Source of the DNA: Daphnia pulex
Lineage: Eukaryota > Arthropoda > Branchiopoda > Diplostraca > Daphniidae
Direction of reading: 5' to 3'
Length of the DNA stretch: 64,000 nucleotides
Assembly (NCBI RefSeq): GCF_021134715.1
Contig: NC_060018.1
Coordinates: 10,929,501 to 10,993,500, forward strand
Shown here: piece after piece, positions 12,301-26,594 of the stretch
How the letters are laid out: every line of letters starts with the position of its first letter
How positions within the stretch are numbered: the first letter of the stretch is position 1
Position numbers and translations under genes: made by a program
Notes under the pieces: generated by a model
What the model was told of the DNA's origin: nothing
Databases searched by the model: none
Seen by the model: only the letters and a program-made list of their open reading frames with translations

Positions 12301-15300
12301 TAAATGCGGATTTTTATTGGCAGTTTAGAGTGAACTGATCCGTCTGATATCGATTCGGGTGAAATTTATTTTCTTCGCGATGTTACAGTTAGGATGCTTC
12401 TTTAATGGAGCCAAAGAATGTTGATATTTGTTGTTTGATTTTGTTTTGCAAGAAATAAGTTGGAAACCCAGAAGGATGGCAATAATCAGTAATTATACTA
12501 TGTCCATTCATTCTTTTCGAATGAGTAGCCTAAAGTATAGGTTGTTTCAGACAGAAACAATTTATTGAAAGACATTTATTGTCATCTTATAGAAAATATA
12601 TTATGAGTCACGAATTTCATCCGGACTTTGAATCCAAATAAAAGTTATCGACCTAAACGATTTCGAAAAAGTAGAAAGATCAAAGTATATATAGAAAAGG
12701 CGATCATGTTTGTATGTAAAAGAGTATAGGTTGGATTCGGAGCAATAGAAAATAAGGTTGTTGAGAAAGAATGAAAGAAAGAAAAAAAAAGAAAGGAAAG
12801 AAAGAAAAGAAAGAAAAAGGACTAAGCAAAAATAAAATAACATGATCACACAGTGAAATAAATCTCGAATAATAAAGTAATAAACGGAAAAATGCCCAAT
12901 AAAATGGGAAGTGCCCCGAATGGTTCACACCTGCGCTGAGAGCCGTGAAAAGAGCTTGATCAACTTGCTCCGAGCATCACAGCTCCAATAAAAAAAGGTC
13001 GACTTGCGCTCGCTGCGGCGCGCCTCTTTGACGGATGCCCGGAAGCGTGAAGATAGATGCACAGCACACACACACACCATTTGCCTTTTTTTTTCCTTCT
13101 TTCTTCCAGTCGAATACATATACATACACGTATATATATATATCTACGTTGATATAAACCTCTAGCTCTCGATGGCCGAGCTGTCGAAGCAGTTAGACAC
13201 TGTAAAAAGAAAAGGGGGCCCTCTGAAGTGAAACGTATGTGAACCACCACCATATTTTTTTGGGTTTGTTGTGTTTCTTCTTGCTTTTTTGATTTTTTTG
13301 ATTTTTTTTTTCGTGGTTTTTTCCTGTTTTGTTTTTACCCCCGAAAAAAAAAGATGTGAAGAAAAGAAAAAAAAATAAGACGGAAAGGTATATCTAAGAA
13401 AAAAGTAAAAAGCCAAGAAAATGTAAGTAAAGAGAAGGGAAATGGGAGAAAGAAGAAGAAGAGTGGATAGCGCCGGGGGCTTGGCCGTTCATCGACGCTA
13501 ATTACAGGGGAGTCGGTCGCGCAGCTCCGCAACGGGGCCAGACTCTTTTCTCTTTTTTCTGCCTCGGCATTCATCCCATCGCCTTTTTTTCTTCTTCTTC
13601 TTCCTCTTCTTCTTCTTCTGCTTCTTCTTCTTCTTCGCCGTCGATTCCTCTTCTTCTGTGGGTTTTTTCTTTTCTTTCACCCGCGCACACAACAACCCTC
13701 CTCTCCCTCCCTGTATTCTTCTTACCACGAAGAACTATTCTTACCTGTTTTCTTTTTTGTTTTTTTCGGAACGAGATTTTCCAGCCGTGCAATTTTACCT
13801 AGTCGGTGGTTTTTTTGTTTTTTTTTTAACTTAATCAACATAAGTCTCTAATGGTGGTGGGTAATCGACATCTCATGTCACAACAACCGAGAAATTTTGA
13901 ATCATTTCGCACAGCAGCCAATCCGGTTTTGATAGCTCCATCTCAGCTGAGAGATTATTGGTTGGTCTTGGCCAAGAAATCGTGCACATTCCACGGTCGT
14001 GGACTCTTTTTTTTATTTTTATTATTTATTTATTTCTACACGCAAATGACGTGGCGTGTATTATAAACCGCCGTCCTGTTGTAAAAACAAAAAAAAACAA
14101 AAAAAACCCCAAACCCCCAGTAGTAGTAGAAGTAGTAGTAGAGTTGCCTTCAGATTTGTTCGAGATATATAGATTCAATTTATCCGGTTTTCCACACCGT
14201 TGTTATAATCGTTTGATACGTCTTGGTGTCTCTCGGCTTTTATGAATCTCCACAAATGATCGTCGGGTCTGCCCGAAGAGAAAGGAAAACGGGAGGGCTG
14301 GTGGGGTGGCTGGGGGGAAACCAGTACCGCAATTAAGTCTAAACAACAGAAAACACAAACACCATATTTCGTCCCCCCCCCCCAAAAAATCCTTATCAGC
14401 AAAATGAACCGGACGCCAGAAAAGCAGGATTTTAGTCGAACCTATTTTGCATTGGCGTATGGAATTGATTGTGGAATGTGACCAATTCACTTTGTTTTCT
14501 ACAAAAGAAAAAAATACCAGGAAATCAAAAGAAAGTATTTCAAAGCGAATAGCCACAAAGCTAGTATACACAACAGTAAACTTTACTAACGTGAAAATCA
14601 ACCAAGTTCATTAGTGATGACCCTAACGCCCACCGACTCAACAACAACAAAAAATGAACTTTAAAGTCAAATAAATAAAAGAAAAATGATAAATATGGGC
14701 TTGCATGGCATGGGAAATAAATCCCAACTACTGTTTTTCTTTTTCTCTCCCCTCCAATTTACATAGTAGGCGATCTATAGTATATATATATATAAATATA
14801 AGAAAGCCAGTGCTTGAAAGCTCATTGCTCTCGGCTTTGAAACTGTTCAAAGACATCATTTCGGAGAGCCCTCGATGCATACAGTAGCTGCCAGCAGCTC
14901 GGCACGAATGGGGGGGAAAAAAATCCAGACGGATGATGTCCGCCGGGCACTGCATCATTGCGCTCGCTGTTATTATATTACGCATCATCAGCTCTCCCAC
15001 CTTATAAGCCGATCGAGATGTTCATTTCTCTGTCACTTCTTTTTCTTAAGTCGTTAGCTTAGACCTCTACATTGAGACAGTAGATATGTATATATATGGG
15101 GAAACAAAAGAAATACGCCTCAACCCATCAGCATCAGTGATGATAAAATAAATGGAAATCTTGTTTAACCGGCGCTCGATGACCCATTGGACATTTCCCA
15201 CAGACGGGCGAAAAAATGACCCGCATCATGTTTGGAAATTTTGTTCGTTTTTTTTTTTTTTTTTTTTTTTTTTCAATTCGATTTGGGAAATCGTGCGCAG

Positions 15301-15521
15301 CCATCTTGGCGCCTTTAGCTCACGAGATTCATTCATAATACCCACGCTCTCAGGAGTGAACACCTAGAGACCAAATCTATCAAATGCTGATCAAATGTAA
15401 ATCAATAGCTAGTTGCAATAATTCCCCGGAAAAACGGATGCTATCTTAAAAAAAAAAAAAATAAGATCGTTTTAATTTTCCAACGTTTTAATTCTCCATT
15501 ATTTTCTTATTTTCCCAACAG
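9331..15521. other. Long non-coding stretch upstream of the first visible TMTC2 exon
   Basis: No supported exon was found. The stretch contains a C-run at 11671-11682, a GT tract just after it, a purine tract at about 12765-12822, CTT/CTC repeats at 13590-13640, a C-run at 14373-14383 and a T-run at 15248-15273. I searched for the missing TMTC2 N-terminal exon, which should end in Tyr-Asp-Asp-Ser before a GT donor, and did not find it. This is probably first-intron sequence. Confidence 0.5.
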
Positions 15522-18500
15522 CCGGGCAATCAAAACGAATCCGGATGTGAATCCGTCGACGCCGTGGATCAACTTGTTGTTCAATGACTTCTGGGGCACG
15601 CCGCTGACCCATTCGGGCTCGCACAAGTCCTACCGCCCGCTCTGTGTTCTCTCCTTCCGTTTCAACCATTGGCTGCACGAGCTGCAGCCAGCTGGATATC
15701 ATTTGTTCAACGTCGTGCTCCACTGCCTGGCCACGGCCCTCTTCACCCTCCTGGCGCGCTCCCTCCTACCCCCCAAAGCTGGGCTGGCCACGGCCATCGC
15801 CGGCTGTCTCTTCGCCGCCCATCCCATCCACACCGAGGCCGTGGCCGGCATCGTCGGGCGGGCCGATATCGGCGCCGCCGTCTTTTTCATTCTCGCCTTC
15901 CTCTCGTACCGACGCTACACGGCCGTTCGCTCCGGCCTGGCCCACCTGCGCCGACAGCAGCTAATCAGGACCCAATCGACGCGATCAATTTCCAGCCATA
16001 AATGTAGCAACAATAACAGCCACGGTAGCGGCGGCGGCAGTTCATTGCCGCCGCTGCGCTCGTTCCTGTCGGCCGCAATCTTTACGTCCATCAAGTGGAA
16101 TGGCGACGATCAAGTTGGCGGAGAATTACTGCGACCCAACACCCTGCCAAGAAGCGGCGGGCCGGCATGTGGAGGACCCAATTTGACTGTTCTGGTGGCC
16201 AGAAAGTGGCTGTGGCTCCTGGTGACGCTCCTCTTCGCCGCCTGCTCCATGCTCACCAAGGAGCACGGCATCACCGTTCTGGCCGTCTGCGCCGTCTACG
16301 ACGTTTTCGTTCAATCTCGACTCAAGCCTAAGGATTTATTTTCGTCCGTCCTGTTCCAGGTAAGGCTAATAGGCTATACTATGTATATACGTAATGATCT
16401 AATCGCCCTTGGTTATCTAATGGAATTGAGTTTAGTTATGTAATTAGCCAATAAAAAAGAAACTGGGTTGTGTAGCGGTGGAATTTGTTATCCTATGGCG
16501 CCTTCGATTTTTACCTCATTAGAACCAGACGATTGATTTGCATTGTCAAACTGGGTCCGTCCTTTCAATATCCATCAGTTGTCATCTAAGATTCCGTCAT
16601 CGAAAAAACCGAAAAAACACTGTACCACCAGCTATAATGAGCGAAGGAGCTAGCTGCTTTTGACGTCTAATCATCAAAGGCAAAACGAGTTTGCCTTATT
16701 GCCATACAAGCCTTTTTCTTATCATTTTTCGCCAAAGAAAGTTCACTGTATAAATTTCACTGTAGCGTCGAAATTCTAGCGACAAGTGAAAATGGCCAGT
16801 TCACATGGAAAACCAATTACCTCAGATGAGAAAAGATGAATGAGACACGGTTTTTACTATACGATCGAACTATAAGCTAACGCCAGAAGCCCAAAACCGA
16901 AAATCTGATCGGCAGATCGACCGCAGACGTTTGTTTTTGTTTTTAAAAAGAAAAAAGAAGAAAAAAAACTCGTCGTACTGGTTATATTCTGACATCATTA
17001 CAAAGCAGATAAATTCATCGTCAACGTCTTATTTCTTCACAGAAAAAAAAACTGGTCAAAGGAAAATGAAAAAAAAAAATTGAATTCGTGTCGCTTGATT
17101 GATTTAAGTATGCTCTCATGCGGTCTTATATACTATATATATATATATATTGGTGAGATAGTTTATTAGAGAGACTTGGGAGCTTTCCTTTCCTAGCCCG
17201 AGGCAGACTACACACACAAAAAGGGAAATCTCTTAGAGATTCATCATCATTGCCACCTGACGAAATAGACGGTCGTAACGAAGCCCACCCCATTTTTCAT
17301 TCTTCGGTGGCCAGCCGAAAGAATTTCGGAATGATCGATGGCCAACACCAGATGTCTAGCTCTATCACGGCGTTCAACAAATATTTATTGTATGGTCAAT
17401 CACCTCAGCTCCCTTTGGGTAAAGAAGAAGAAGAAGAAAAAAAAAACTCGAGTTAATTTCATTTTCACAGGCCTCACAGTAAATAAAAACTTCAAGCCAA
17501 ATGTTATCTTTGGTTTTGCAGTGTATAGTACTCAATTGATGACGAATATTTAATGGACAACATTTATTAGCCTAAATGAATTACCGTATACACTATATCG
17601 AAGCCAGCCAGATTATATATTTTATACATTCACCCAAAAAGTTGAACAAACATGATTTCTGGGCGACGACTTGTCGAACAGGCTTGAGCAACCAAATCTG
17701 GTTTTATTCCTTCTTCAAATCAATCGTTTTATTTCTCTTCTGCTTTCACTCAAATAACTTTTGAAGAAATTATGAAGAATCGCCATCAAAATGAATACCG
17801 TAAACAGGAAGTACTATACTAATGTATGTACCGTCTAGTTATTTAAATTCGTATCAAATTTATATCTGAAATATTCCTCCCAATAATTCTCAATGAGTAA
17901 TAACGGTTAGTCAGATACAAGAAAAAGTGGAACGCGCAAAAGAGGGAGGAATAAATGATTAATTTAATGGCCGGTACACACAAGAGAACGTGACACCAAA
18001 ACCACGCCTTTCGGGTTATTTTAGAACCATGAAACTGCTTGTCTCGTAATGAACTTTTACTTATTAAAAGACGAGAAAAAAAAGACTAAAATTTTATAGT
18101 GCGCGATGCAGCGAAAATGCCACTTTCGCGTGATGTCGTAAAAACGTTCGGGAGTTAAAAACGTTGGTGACTGATCATAACAAATGGTTATAATATTCTG
18201 GTATATATAAGGGAGAAGAAAAAAAAAACATCCCTCGCCCCATAAAAGCGGTTTCTTTAGTGCGAGCCAACAAGCGAATGCCATATGGTATATATTTTAA
18301 TTTTTTTGTTTTGTCTTTTATTTTTTTAAACATCACGTCTGCGCTGAGAGAAAAAGAAAAAGAGAGCTGACGGATGTATCTCGGGTCTCTCTCCCTATTA
18401 ACTCTAATTTGCGGTAGCCCTTAGTTCTGTCTGGAACGATTTCCTTACAACAACAGCAGCCGGCAGCGCACAAGCAGAGAGTTCTATTTCTTTTACTTAT

Positions 18501-21500
18501 TTCTGTTTTCTTTAATACTATACACTCGAGGACCCAGGGTGATGGTGTGGTAAACTGGGCATAAGCTGGAAGAAGACGCGAAGCAGTTGGGAGGGAAAGA
18601 AAAAGAAATAAAGCCGTAGGCTTTTCCTTTTGTTTAATTCACTCAGCGTATACTAGTCACGGTCACTTTCCTCCTCATTTCCATATTCTCGACTGGCTCA
18701 ATAGCTCTTCCCTGCCCTTTTATTTTTGTTCCCCCGGAGACCAGACGAGAGAAATATACGCCACTTTTCAATCAACAGAATTGCCGTGATTTGCTTTCAG
18801 TTTAGCGAGAACGAGATTGAGAGAAACGCGGCCTTCTGTCGACTCCATTTTTATTGCACCTTCTTTTTTCTTTTTTTTTTCTTTTTATTTATATTGGTTT
18901 GTTTTTCTTTTGTGGACGAAAGAGTTTCACCAGTTTCTTATGCAACCCCGTCTTCTTATTTTGAGGAAAAATTTAAAATTGTAGAAACCCACTTACCTTT
19001 TTTTGAAGTAATAAATGATGGAGTCATCCGGAGTTAATTTGACAGTTTTTTAGATACGCTGACAGAGAAACACCCAGCATCTCCAAATATAATAACTTAA
19101 CAATTTGATACTGCTTAAATAACAATTCCGCCGCGTCCATTTCGAATCAACATGGGTGTGGAGATGGGTGGAACGACGGTCGTCATTAATGTTATGGTGG
19201 TTCTACACTTCTACATGATGTCATATAATAGCGTGAACAATAATTGAACCACCGAGCAATTCGTTGCGCAAATTCTCGGATTTAAGCACAATTTAAAGAT
19301 TTTACATTTGGTGATCATCGGTGATCATGTTGCTGTATAGGCCGATTTAAAAAAAAAGTCTAAACCTATTTTGATTGGGAAGACATTACACACTGACACG
19401 GCAGATTTTCCGTTTTCACACGATCAGGAAATCTATGAACTGTTATTATAAACTGTCTCAATTTTTTTATTTCTTTAAAAAATCTGAAACGAAAAAAAAG
19501 TAACTACAAATAATTTCACAACGCGTGTGGCCAGTGAGTGCCTACATTAGTTTCAACAGCGCCAGCAGTAGCGATTCCTGCTAGTGTAAATGTTTCTCTT
19601 CTACTTTATTTCCTGACCCGGGTTCGCAACGATTTTTAAGCACTTCCCAGCAACACCCCGCCAAACGAAAAGGGGAAAAATGGAGAAGTCACCGCTTCTC
19701 TTTGCGGCGTCTACATACCGTACTCTGGCCAATTTCCGTGATGCATTCAATCTAATCGCTGTCTATACTCTGTGTCAACCTGTAGCTAAAAATAAGCCAA
19801 AGGTAAATGGTATGTGCATCTACTTTGGAGAAGAAAAAGGCAACGAAAAGATTACCCGGATGACGATATAAAAAAAAACCCCGACGAACCATTTCTTGTT
19901 TTTTTTTAGTCTGGACGAAATCCATAAAACTTATAATCAGTTGAAGTAAAAAATTTATTTAGATACAACTTAATGTATATTAAAGTAGGCTTTAGCTATG
20001 GGCATTACACCGCATAGTCCAGAATGTCCATAATAAATTTTCTTTCTGTTTTCTTTGACAGGAAAAGTATCGAGGACTATCTGAAGGATTGTCGACTCTC
20101 TTCATGGGCACCCTGTTGATGGTGGCCGTCCGTCTGCAGCTAATGGGCTCCAAAGCGCCCGAGTTCGCACCTGCCGACAACCCGTCGGCCGATTGCCCGT
20201 CGCGTTTGACCCGCACTCTCACCTTCCTCTACTTGCCGGCCTTCAACTTGTGGCTACTCGTCCAGCCCACCGTCCTCAGCTTCGACTGGTCCATGGAGGC
20301 CATCCCGTTGATCCACAGCCTGGCGGACATCCGCAATTTGGCCACGGCCATCTTCTACTTGACTCTAGCCTATCTCGGATGGAACGCCCTGTTCCGGCGG
20401 CGGGACTTTGACGACAATTGTGGAGATCTGCGCTCGGCTTCCGCCTCGCCCGTTCCTGGCTCCGCTTCTTCGGTTCTCAGTGGCAACTTGATCTCTTCGC
20501 CCCTGCCGGGCGATTCGTCTTCCTCTTCGCTAGTGCGAGGCACCAACGGATGCGTCCCGTCGGTGGCGGATGCCGTTCTGGGAGTCCACTGCTACTCGTC
20601 GCCGTCGTCGGCTGTGGGTTGCTACGGCAACGGCAACGGCAGCACAAGCGGCAGTCTCAGCAGTAGCTCCTCGCTTCGATCGGAGAGGACGAGATGGTCG
20701 TCCAACAGTTCCGTCGACGTGGACGGGACTGGCGCCGGCCGGAAGAGCGGAGTGGATTTGACTGTGATAGCCTTGTCGATGCTGGTGTTGCCCTTCATCC
20801 CCGCCACCAATCTCTTCTTCTACGTGGGTTTCGTCGTGGCAGAGCGAGTCCTCTACATCCCGTCCATGGGCTATTGCCTCCTGGTGGCGTTGGGCTTCCA
20901 CCTGATCGACGACTGCCTCCGCCAGAAGCAAGTGCGACTCAAACAGCAGCAGCACAAGGAGCGACACAGGTGGAAGCAGATGCAAGCCAGCAACTCTCTT
21001 CGGCTCCTGTTTCGCTGGGCATTTGTTCTTCTACTCGTCGTCTACTCGGCCAGGACCATCCAGCGAAACCGAGACTGGCACACGGAGGAAACTCTGTACC
21101 GCTCGGGAATCAGCGTCAATCCTCCAAAAGGTTTGTCCTTAATGATCCTGCAATACGTATGTACGCCATTTGACATATTAACGGTTGATTTTGGGGGGTC
21201 TAATTCCTTTGCGCAGCATACGGAAATTTAGCAAACATACTCAGTTCGACCGGACGTAAGGATGAAGCCGAACAGGCTTACAAGAAGGCTCTCAGCTATC
21301 GAAATAACATGGCGGACGTCCATTATAATTTGTAATTGTTTTTCTTTAGCTTTTGTCTATTTTACCAATCGAATGTGGAAATTCTAATTGAATATTGAAC
21401 GGTGTATCACTATTTATAGGGGTATATTGTATCAAGAGCAGAAACGTTACGAAGAGGCTATACAATCCTACCGATCGGCGGTTCACTATCGTCCTCGAAT

Positions 21501-24500
21501 GGCCAGTATGTCCCATCCAGTTATTGATTTAACGTTGAAGTCATATACGGCTGAGAGTGCTATACATATTTGTTGTCTACCGTTTCAGTGGCTCATTTGA
21601 ACATGGGTCTAGTCCTGGCTTTGATGGGCATGAAAGACGAGGCGATCGAGGTGTACAGACGCTGTTCGCAGCTCGACGGATCCGGCTTGAAGGACCCACG
21701 GACCCACGAGACCACCAAGATTTCGGCCCTTTTCAATCTGGGTCGTCTTCACGCTGACGATGGCCAGTACACAAAGGCCATCGACGTCTACAACGAGGCT
21801 ATTCAACGCATGCCGACACATTACCAGCCCCAGGTGACGTAACGTATCCCGTAGAAATTGCAGTCGTGTGAGCTGCTGTGAGCAGCAGCACAGCCTTAAG
21901 AAAGTGCTGCCGTTGCGCCATTATCGTTAGCCCTCTTGCAGCTCACTGTTATGTCCAAGTTGTTGTGTAGTCTCATTCTTGTTTGCCTCGCATATTTTCA
22001 AGTCTACACGTCTACTCTAGAGTCAGAGTTGCTTTTGTTGATAATACTCATCCATTGTCTTCCCTAATAATTATGTCCAATTTCTTAGTTTTTTTTTCCG
22101 CGGGTTTCTTTTCTCGTAACCAAAAGCGCAATAACCAGAATATTATTTTAAATCGCTTTTTCTCTCAAACCAGCAAACTCAAGTGATATTCTTTTGTCGA
22201 TCGTCATATTTAACAATGAATTTGTTTCATCCGTGTAGTCGCTGTACAACATGCTGGGGGAAGCCTACTTTAAGCTGGATCGGCTGAAGGAAGCGGAACA
22301 CTGGTACCGTGAAGCCCTCCGCGCTAAAGCCGATCACATTCCGGCTCATCTGACCTATGGGAAACTTCTCACCAAAATGGTAAGCTTAATTATGAGGACC
22401 GTCACTTTAATTGGAACCTGGGGCAGAAAAAAAAAGCGTGTAGGGAGTCTCGCTTCCTTCAAAATATACCAGAATTTTCAGATCAGATAACATCTTCTTT
22501 TGGGGACGGATTGCCTGTGATCTGACCTGACTGTTTGGGCTTGTCCGCAAAGTCTTCTCATCCCTTGTCCACCTTCTTCTGTGTGTGTATAACTTGGGAA
22601 ACGACTAGCGTTTACTCATTAATTCATTATTCCTTGTCGCGCCGTTCGTGCGTTGATTTCCAAAATCTTATCGCATATTCATTTAAAAAATCACACCATC
22701 CCTTTTTTTTTCTTTCAGAATCGTCTCAGCGAGGCTGAGGACATGTTCCTGCGTGCGAAATCCCTGTCACCCAACGATTCGACCGTCTATCAGCATTACG
22801 GTGAGTTAACTCCACTATTACACCTCCGGGAGATTATTCTTGTACACTAAGAATTCTCAGACGTGTAACTCGGTGCACATTGTACGGAGAATGCTTAAGA
22901 AAAACTCGGGGAAAATTGATATTTAATTGACAGGAATTACGTGTCCTGAAGCATTAAGATTCTTGTACGACGTGGCCACAAAAAAAAGTAAAAAAAGAAA
23001 AAAGAAAAACTATAAAAGAAAAGCAACAATCAGTCAGTGTGAGAAAAGGTTAGACTTGAGAATTTTCTTTTTTGAGCTCAAGGGTCTTCTTAGCTCTACA
23101 TTAGAGTGTATATTCACGAGCATCTGTCTGCGTCTCGTTTGCACGGTGCGCCAAAAATAATTAAAAGAACTCTGAAAAACAGAAACAGGAGCCCCTGTTC
23201 TTATGTATAGCGAAATTATAGACAGCTGACTTGTTTATTATTTGTAGCCGCAACAGCGATTTTTTTTTTTTTCGTTTGTCTAACTTTGCGCCACAATAAA
23301 TCTGGATGGCAAAACTATTTGGTGTCGGTTTCGACCATCTTTAAAAAAGAAAAAAATTTTATTTGGCGCCAACAAATGTATTTTTGATATACCTGCCATT
23401 GAGAAATTCTTTTTTTCTTTCGGGGCTCCCTGAGGATCTTAAAGAGAATCGTTATTAATGTGTATAATATTTTTAAATAATTTCACTGACAGTCGAGTGA
23501 GAGAGGGGGGGCAAAGGAAGAAAACTTCTGTGGGGTAGGTGCACATATACACGCAATCCTGTAATTCGTCAAGGGGCTCAATTAGACCCTTACGCGCACA
23601 GTCCAGTAGCAGCCTCATCGACGTCTACGGTAATCGCATGTCGACTTCCATTATGCAAACGCATTGACTAAAAAAAACTGATGGGGGATACTGGCTCTTT
23701 TGACATCCTGTCGTTATGAGAAGCTTTAAGATTTAAAAGTCCGGGCTCGTCTATTGCAATCAGCCACGCATTTTCGCTTTCTTTGGATTACCCACTTAAG
23801 GCAAAATAGTTTCAGGATTTTTTTTAAGAACTGCAATAGAATATGATGCGTATATTTGTTAAAACGCATTATTTCTGTAGCCGTTTTCTCATCAACGACC
23901 ACTTCCAACTCAAAAATAGGTCCAAATTCTTCAAGACCTAAACCTTTTTTTTTCAAAAAATTTCATGCTTGCAACTTTAAATTTATATTCTGGTTTTTAC
24001 AAACGGGGCGGAACCGAGTACTAAGCTTGAAAATTCGACTAAAAATAAAGTAGAACCAGTAAATTCTTCCTTCGCACGGGCGCTGATTTGTAATCGAATT
24101 CTCAGTGTTACGGCAAATAAAAATGACTGCTGGGTGGACTCACGGCGGCGACGACCGTGGCGGTCTCTATTACACTTCTCTGAAGAATTTACCATAAAGA
24201 AACCTCCTCGTTAACTGCGGGAGGCTAAAAAAGTAAAAAAAAAAAAACAAAAACAAAAAACCAAAAAATAAAAAATAAAAAAAAATAAATAAAAAAAAAA
24301 ATAAAATAAAATAAAGAACCAGGAGATGAACCTTTTTTTTAACGGCAACTGAACAGCCTAAAACTCAATATGTTGTAGTCGTATTCGTACCTCATTCATC
24401 CGAGATAAAATATATGTTACTTAATGTATTAATACCATTTGAAAAGTGCACGGAAGAATTCTTTTAAGCAGCAAAAAAGGAGTGATCGCTTTTTTCACAG

Positions 24501-26196
24501 GATATTTTTCCATTCCAACAGACGTTGCCTCGCCTAAAAACTATGAGGGATCAGTGAACAGCAATTTTGGTCAGTTCAGCCGTGATCTAGGAATCGAACG
24601 CAGTGCAGCTTGTGAAGCCTAGAAATTCGTGAGGGAAATAATTTAGCTTAACTTACGCATGCACCCACCCGAAGGCGCATGCATAAAGTTTCCTTTTTTA
24701 ATGGAGATGGGGATGTAACCTAAAGAAAGCTATTGGTCACATAGCACACGATGCGGTAGGAGTAGGAGGGATATGAGGTGAGAAAGCGAAGAAATCTCTT
24801 GTATGTGAAAAGGAGAAAGGTCGTAAGAGAGAAAGAACGAGAAGAAACCGAGCGAGAAGAGAGAAAAAAGGTGGATAGGATGAAACAACAACAACAGCAG
24901 CAGCAGCAGCAGCAGCAGAAAAAAAACGTGACTGTTCGACTTAATGACAGACGAGTGATGCTCATTAGAGGAGCATAACGTGAGACTAGGGTCTTCAGGC
25001 GGGTATGGTGAGCTGAAAGTTTCTTTCCAAAAGCACAGCCCTGGCGCCTCACAAATTGCTTCCACCCAGCCCACCATCGCTCCAAGTTATATCCCACCAC
25101 TACCCATGAGAAAAGTCGAAATAAAATAAACCCTCTCTTTACTTTTCGACATCCGAAGCAACATGTTTTTAGAGCCTAATTCCTTGTTTTCTAACCCCTG
25201 GCCGAACCGTACGAATGTTGTTATTATAGCCAAGCAATTATGAAATATGAAATGAGTCCTATATATTTAATATTCTCTGCGCCAAAAAGAGCATCATCCT
25301 CCATAAAAATTCCGAGCAAATATTTTCGATTAAGATCCTTTAAAAGAATTACAAAGACAACATTTATTGCTGTATGAATCATACTTACCGCGTAACAAAC
25401 CTTAGTTCAGTATGGGTGCGAAATAACTCCGCCACAGTTACAGTTATCTTTACATTTTATTTTTCCCGAATAGCCTTTCCCAGTTCGTCTTAAGCAACCA
25501 AACCGGGAAATGCACCGTGGTCGATATTTTTTTTCAAAGAAAAAGGTGATAAGCAATAAGCAATGTAGACATCGTGGCCATTTAGAAGAAAAACTTTTGT
25601 TGGTTATTGAACAAGATGTGTAAATTCATAAATTTGTATAAAATCAGACAATTGCTAACGATTTTGTTCGACCAATTTTTGGCAATTCAGGTCAATATTT
25701 ATCGGAATGTGAGAGACACACCGAAGCGGCAGAGCAATACGTCCGAGCTGCTTCACTCGCGCCAACTGAATATGAAACCGTTTTTAACGCAGCCAACACG
25801 CTTCGCCAAGCAGGCAGGCACTCGGAGGCTGAACAGTATTACAGATCCGCCGTTAAAATCCGGCCTTTGGTAAGTTTATCCAAGTTTGGAAAAAAAATAT
25901 AGACATAACATATATACATTCCACCTGTTTTCACCACAGGATGTTCGTTTTTATTTTAATGAAAAAGAAAAATACTAAATAAAACAAATAAATGTTTACA
26001 GGAAGCGACAAGTCACATGAACTTGGGTGCGATGCTTCACGTCAATGGCAAGTTAACAGAAGCCGAGCAAAGTTATCTAGAAGCTTTACGGCTCAAACCA
26101 GACGATCACATCACTCGGATGAACTTGCAGAAGTTACGTCACCTGTTGATGAAGAAAGGTATCGTGTCCTCTTCCTCTCATTCGTCTCCCCCTTAG
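15522..26196 (+). CDS. Tmtc2: Protein O-mannosyl-transferase TMTC2-like, nine exons, N-terminal exon missing
   Basis: ER membrane protein of the TMTC family, which adds O-linked mannose to cadherin-type domains. Exons: 15522-16359, 20062-21130, 21217-21331, 21420-21505, 21589-21833, 22239-22379, 22719-22800, 25691-25869 and 26002-26196 (stop TAG). All junctions are GT-AG and phases agree through 982 codons. The first exon starts at the third base of a codon, so about 28 N-terminal residues lie elsewhere. Family signatures are NDFWG, SHKSYRPL, HPIHTEAVAGIVGRAD, KEHGITVLAV, PATNLFFYVGFV and ERVLYIPSMG, then the DW-EE-LYRSG motif and a chain of TPRs from about residue 365. Wording around SHKSYRPL and in the TPRs (EAEHWY, DHIPAHLTYGKLL, LRLKPDDHIT) matches TMTC2 better than TMTC1, 3 or 4. 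Exon 2 carries a Ser-rich insert in a loop between membrane segments. Confidence 0.93.
16360..20061 (+). other. TMTC2 intron, 3.7 kb
   Basis: The donor GTAAGG follows a phase-0 CAG codon, and the acceptor TTTGACAG precedes GAAAAG. The coding sequence on both sides aligns continuously with the TMTC family, so no exon is missing here. The intron is AT-rich, with a TA run near 17135-17150 and several A and T homopolymers, and shows no embedded gene. Confidence 0.75.
22801..25690 (+). other. TMTC2 intron, 2.9 kb, with A-rich tract and CAG run
   Basis: The donor GTGAGT splits a Gly codon (phase 1), and TTCAG closes the intron before a TPR exon. It contains an A-rich low-complexity stretch at 24233-24316 and a (CAG) run at 24894-24918. 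The Gln-rich ORF over the CAG run has no other protein character and is rejected as a gene. Confidence 0.75.
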
Positions 26197-26588
26197 TGAA
26201 TGGTGCGGGCCCGACGGAGATGACACGCCAACTCGCGTGATGGTGACCCTTGTATCGCGTGCTGTGTACCCCCAGAAGACTGGGCACTGTGGATTATCAT
26301 TTTTCCTTGGCCGATGGCTCGCTGATCATGCTCTTCCCATGACAAAGACGTGAGGAGAGTCGAACCAATCGAACCTGTGATAGAATATTGTACGATGTGT
26401 ATTAGTACATAACTCCCTGTCACGTATGCTGATGATACGTAAACCTTTTCAGTTTTCACCAACTCTTGCGCACTTTGCTAAGAATGAGAGAACCCGGTAC
26501 TGTCAGTGACTAATTCTGACATTCTGACTAGTTTCTTGCTCTCTGTAGTATTTATTCCCACATAAAAAGGCGCTATATAAATTAAAGA

Positions 26589-26594
26589 AATAAA
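26589..26594 (+). promoter_or_regulatory. Polyadenylation signal for TMTC2
   Basis: AATAAA lies 393 bp after the TAG stop, in AT-rich 3' sequence. It is the first canonical hexamer I see downstream and would give a 3' UTR of about 400 bp. Confidence 0.5.

Noticed and set aside
13498-13792. Lys/Glu-rich minus ORFs
   Set aside because: Translation of a CTT/CTC microsatellite, no other protein features.
20530-20985. 151-codon minus ORF opposite TMTC2 exon 2
   Set aside because: Antisense of a strongly conserved membrane protein exon.
24560-24605. tRNA-like GAATCGAACGC stretch
   Set aside because: Only a B-box-like word is present and no arms pair.
24720-25100. Minus ORF with a Cys/Leu run and plus ORF with a Gln run
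   Set aside because: Both are translations of the CAG repeat in a TMTC2 intron.
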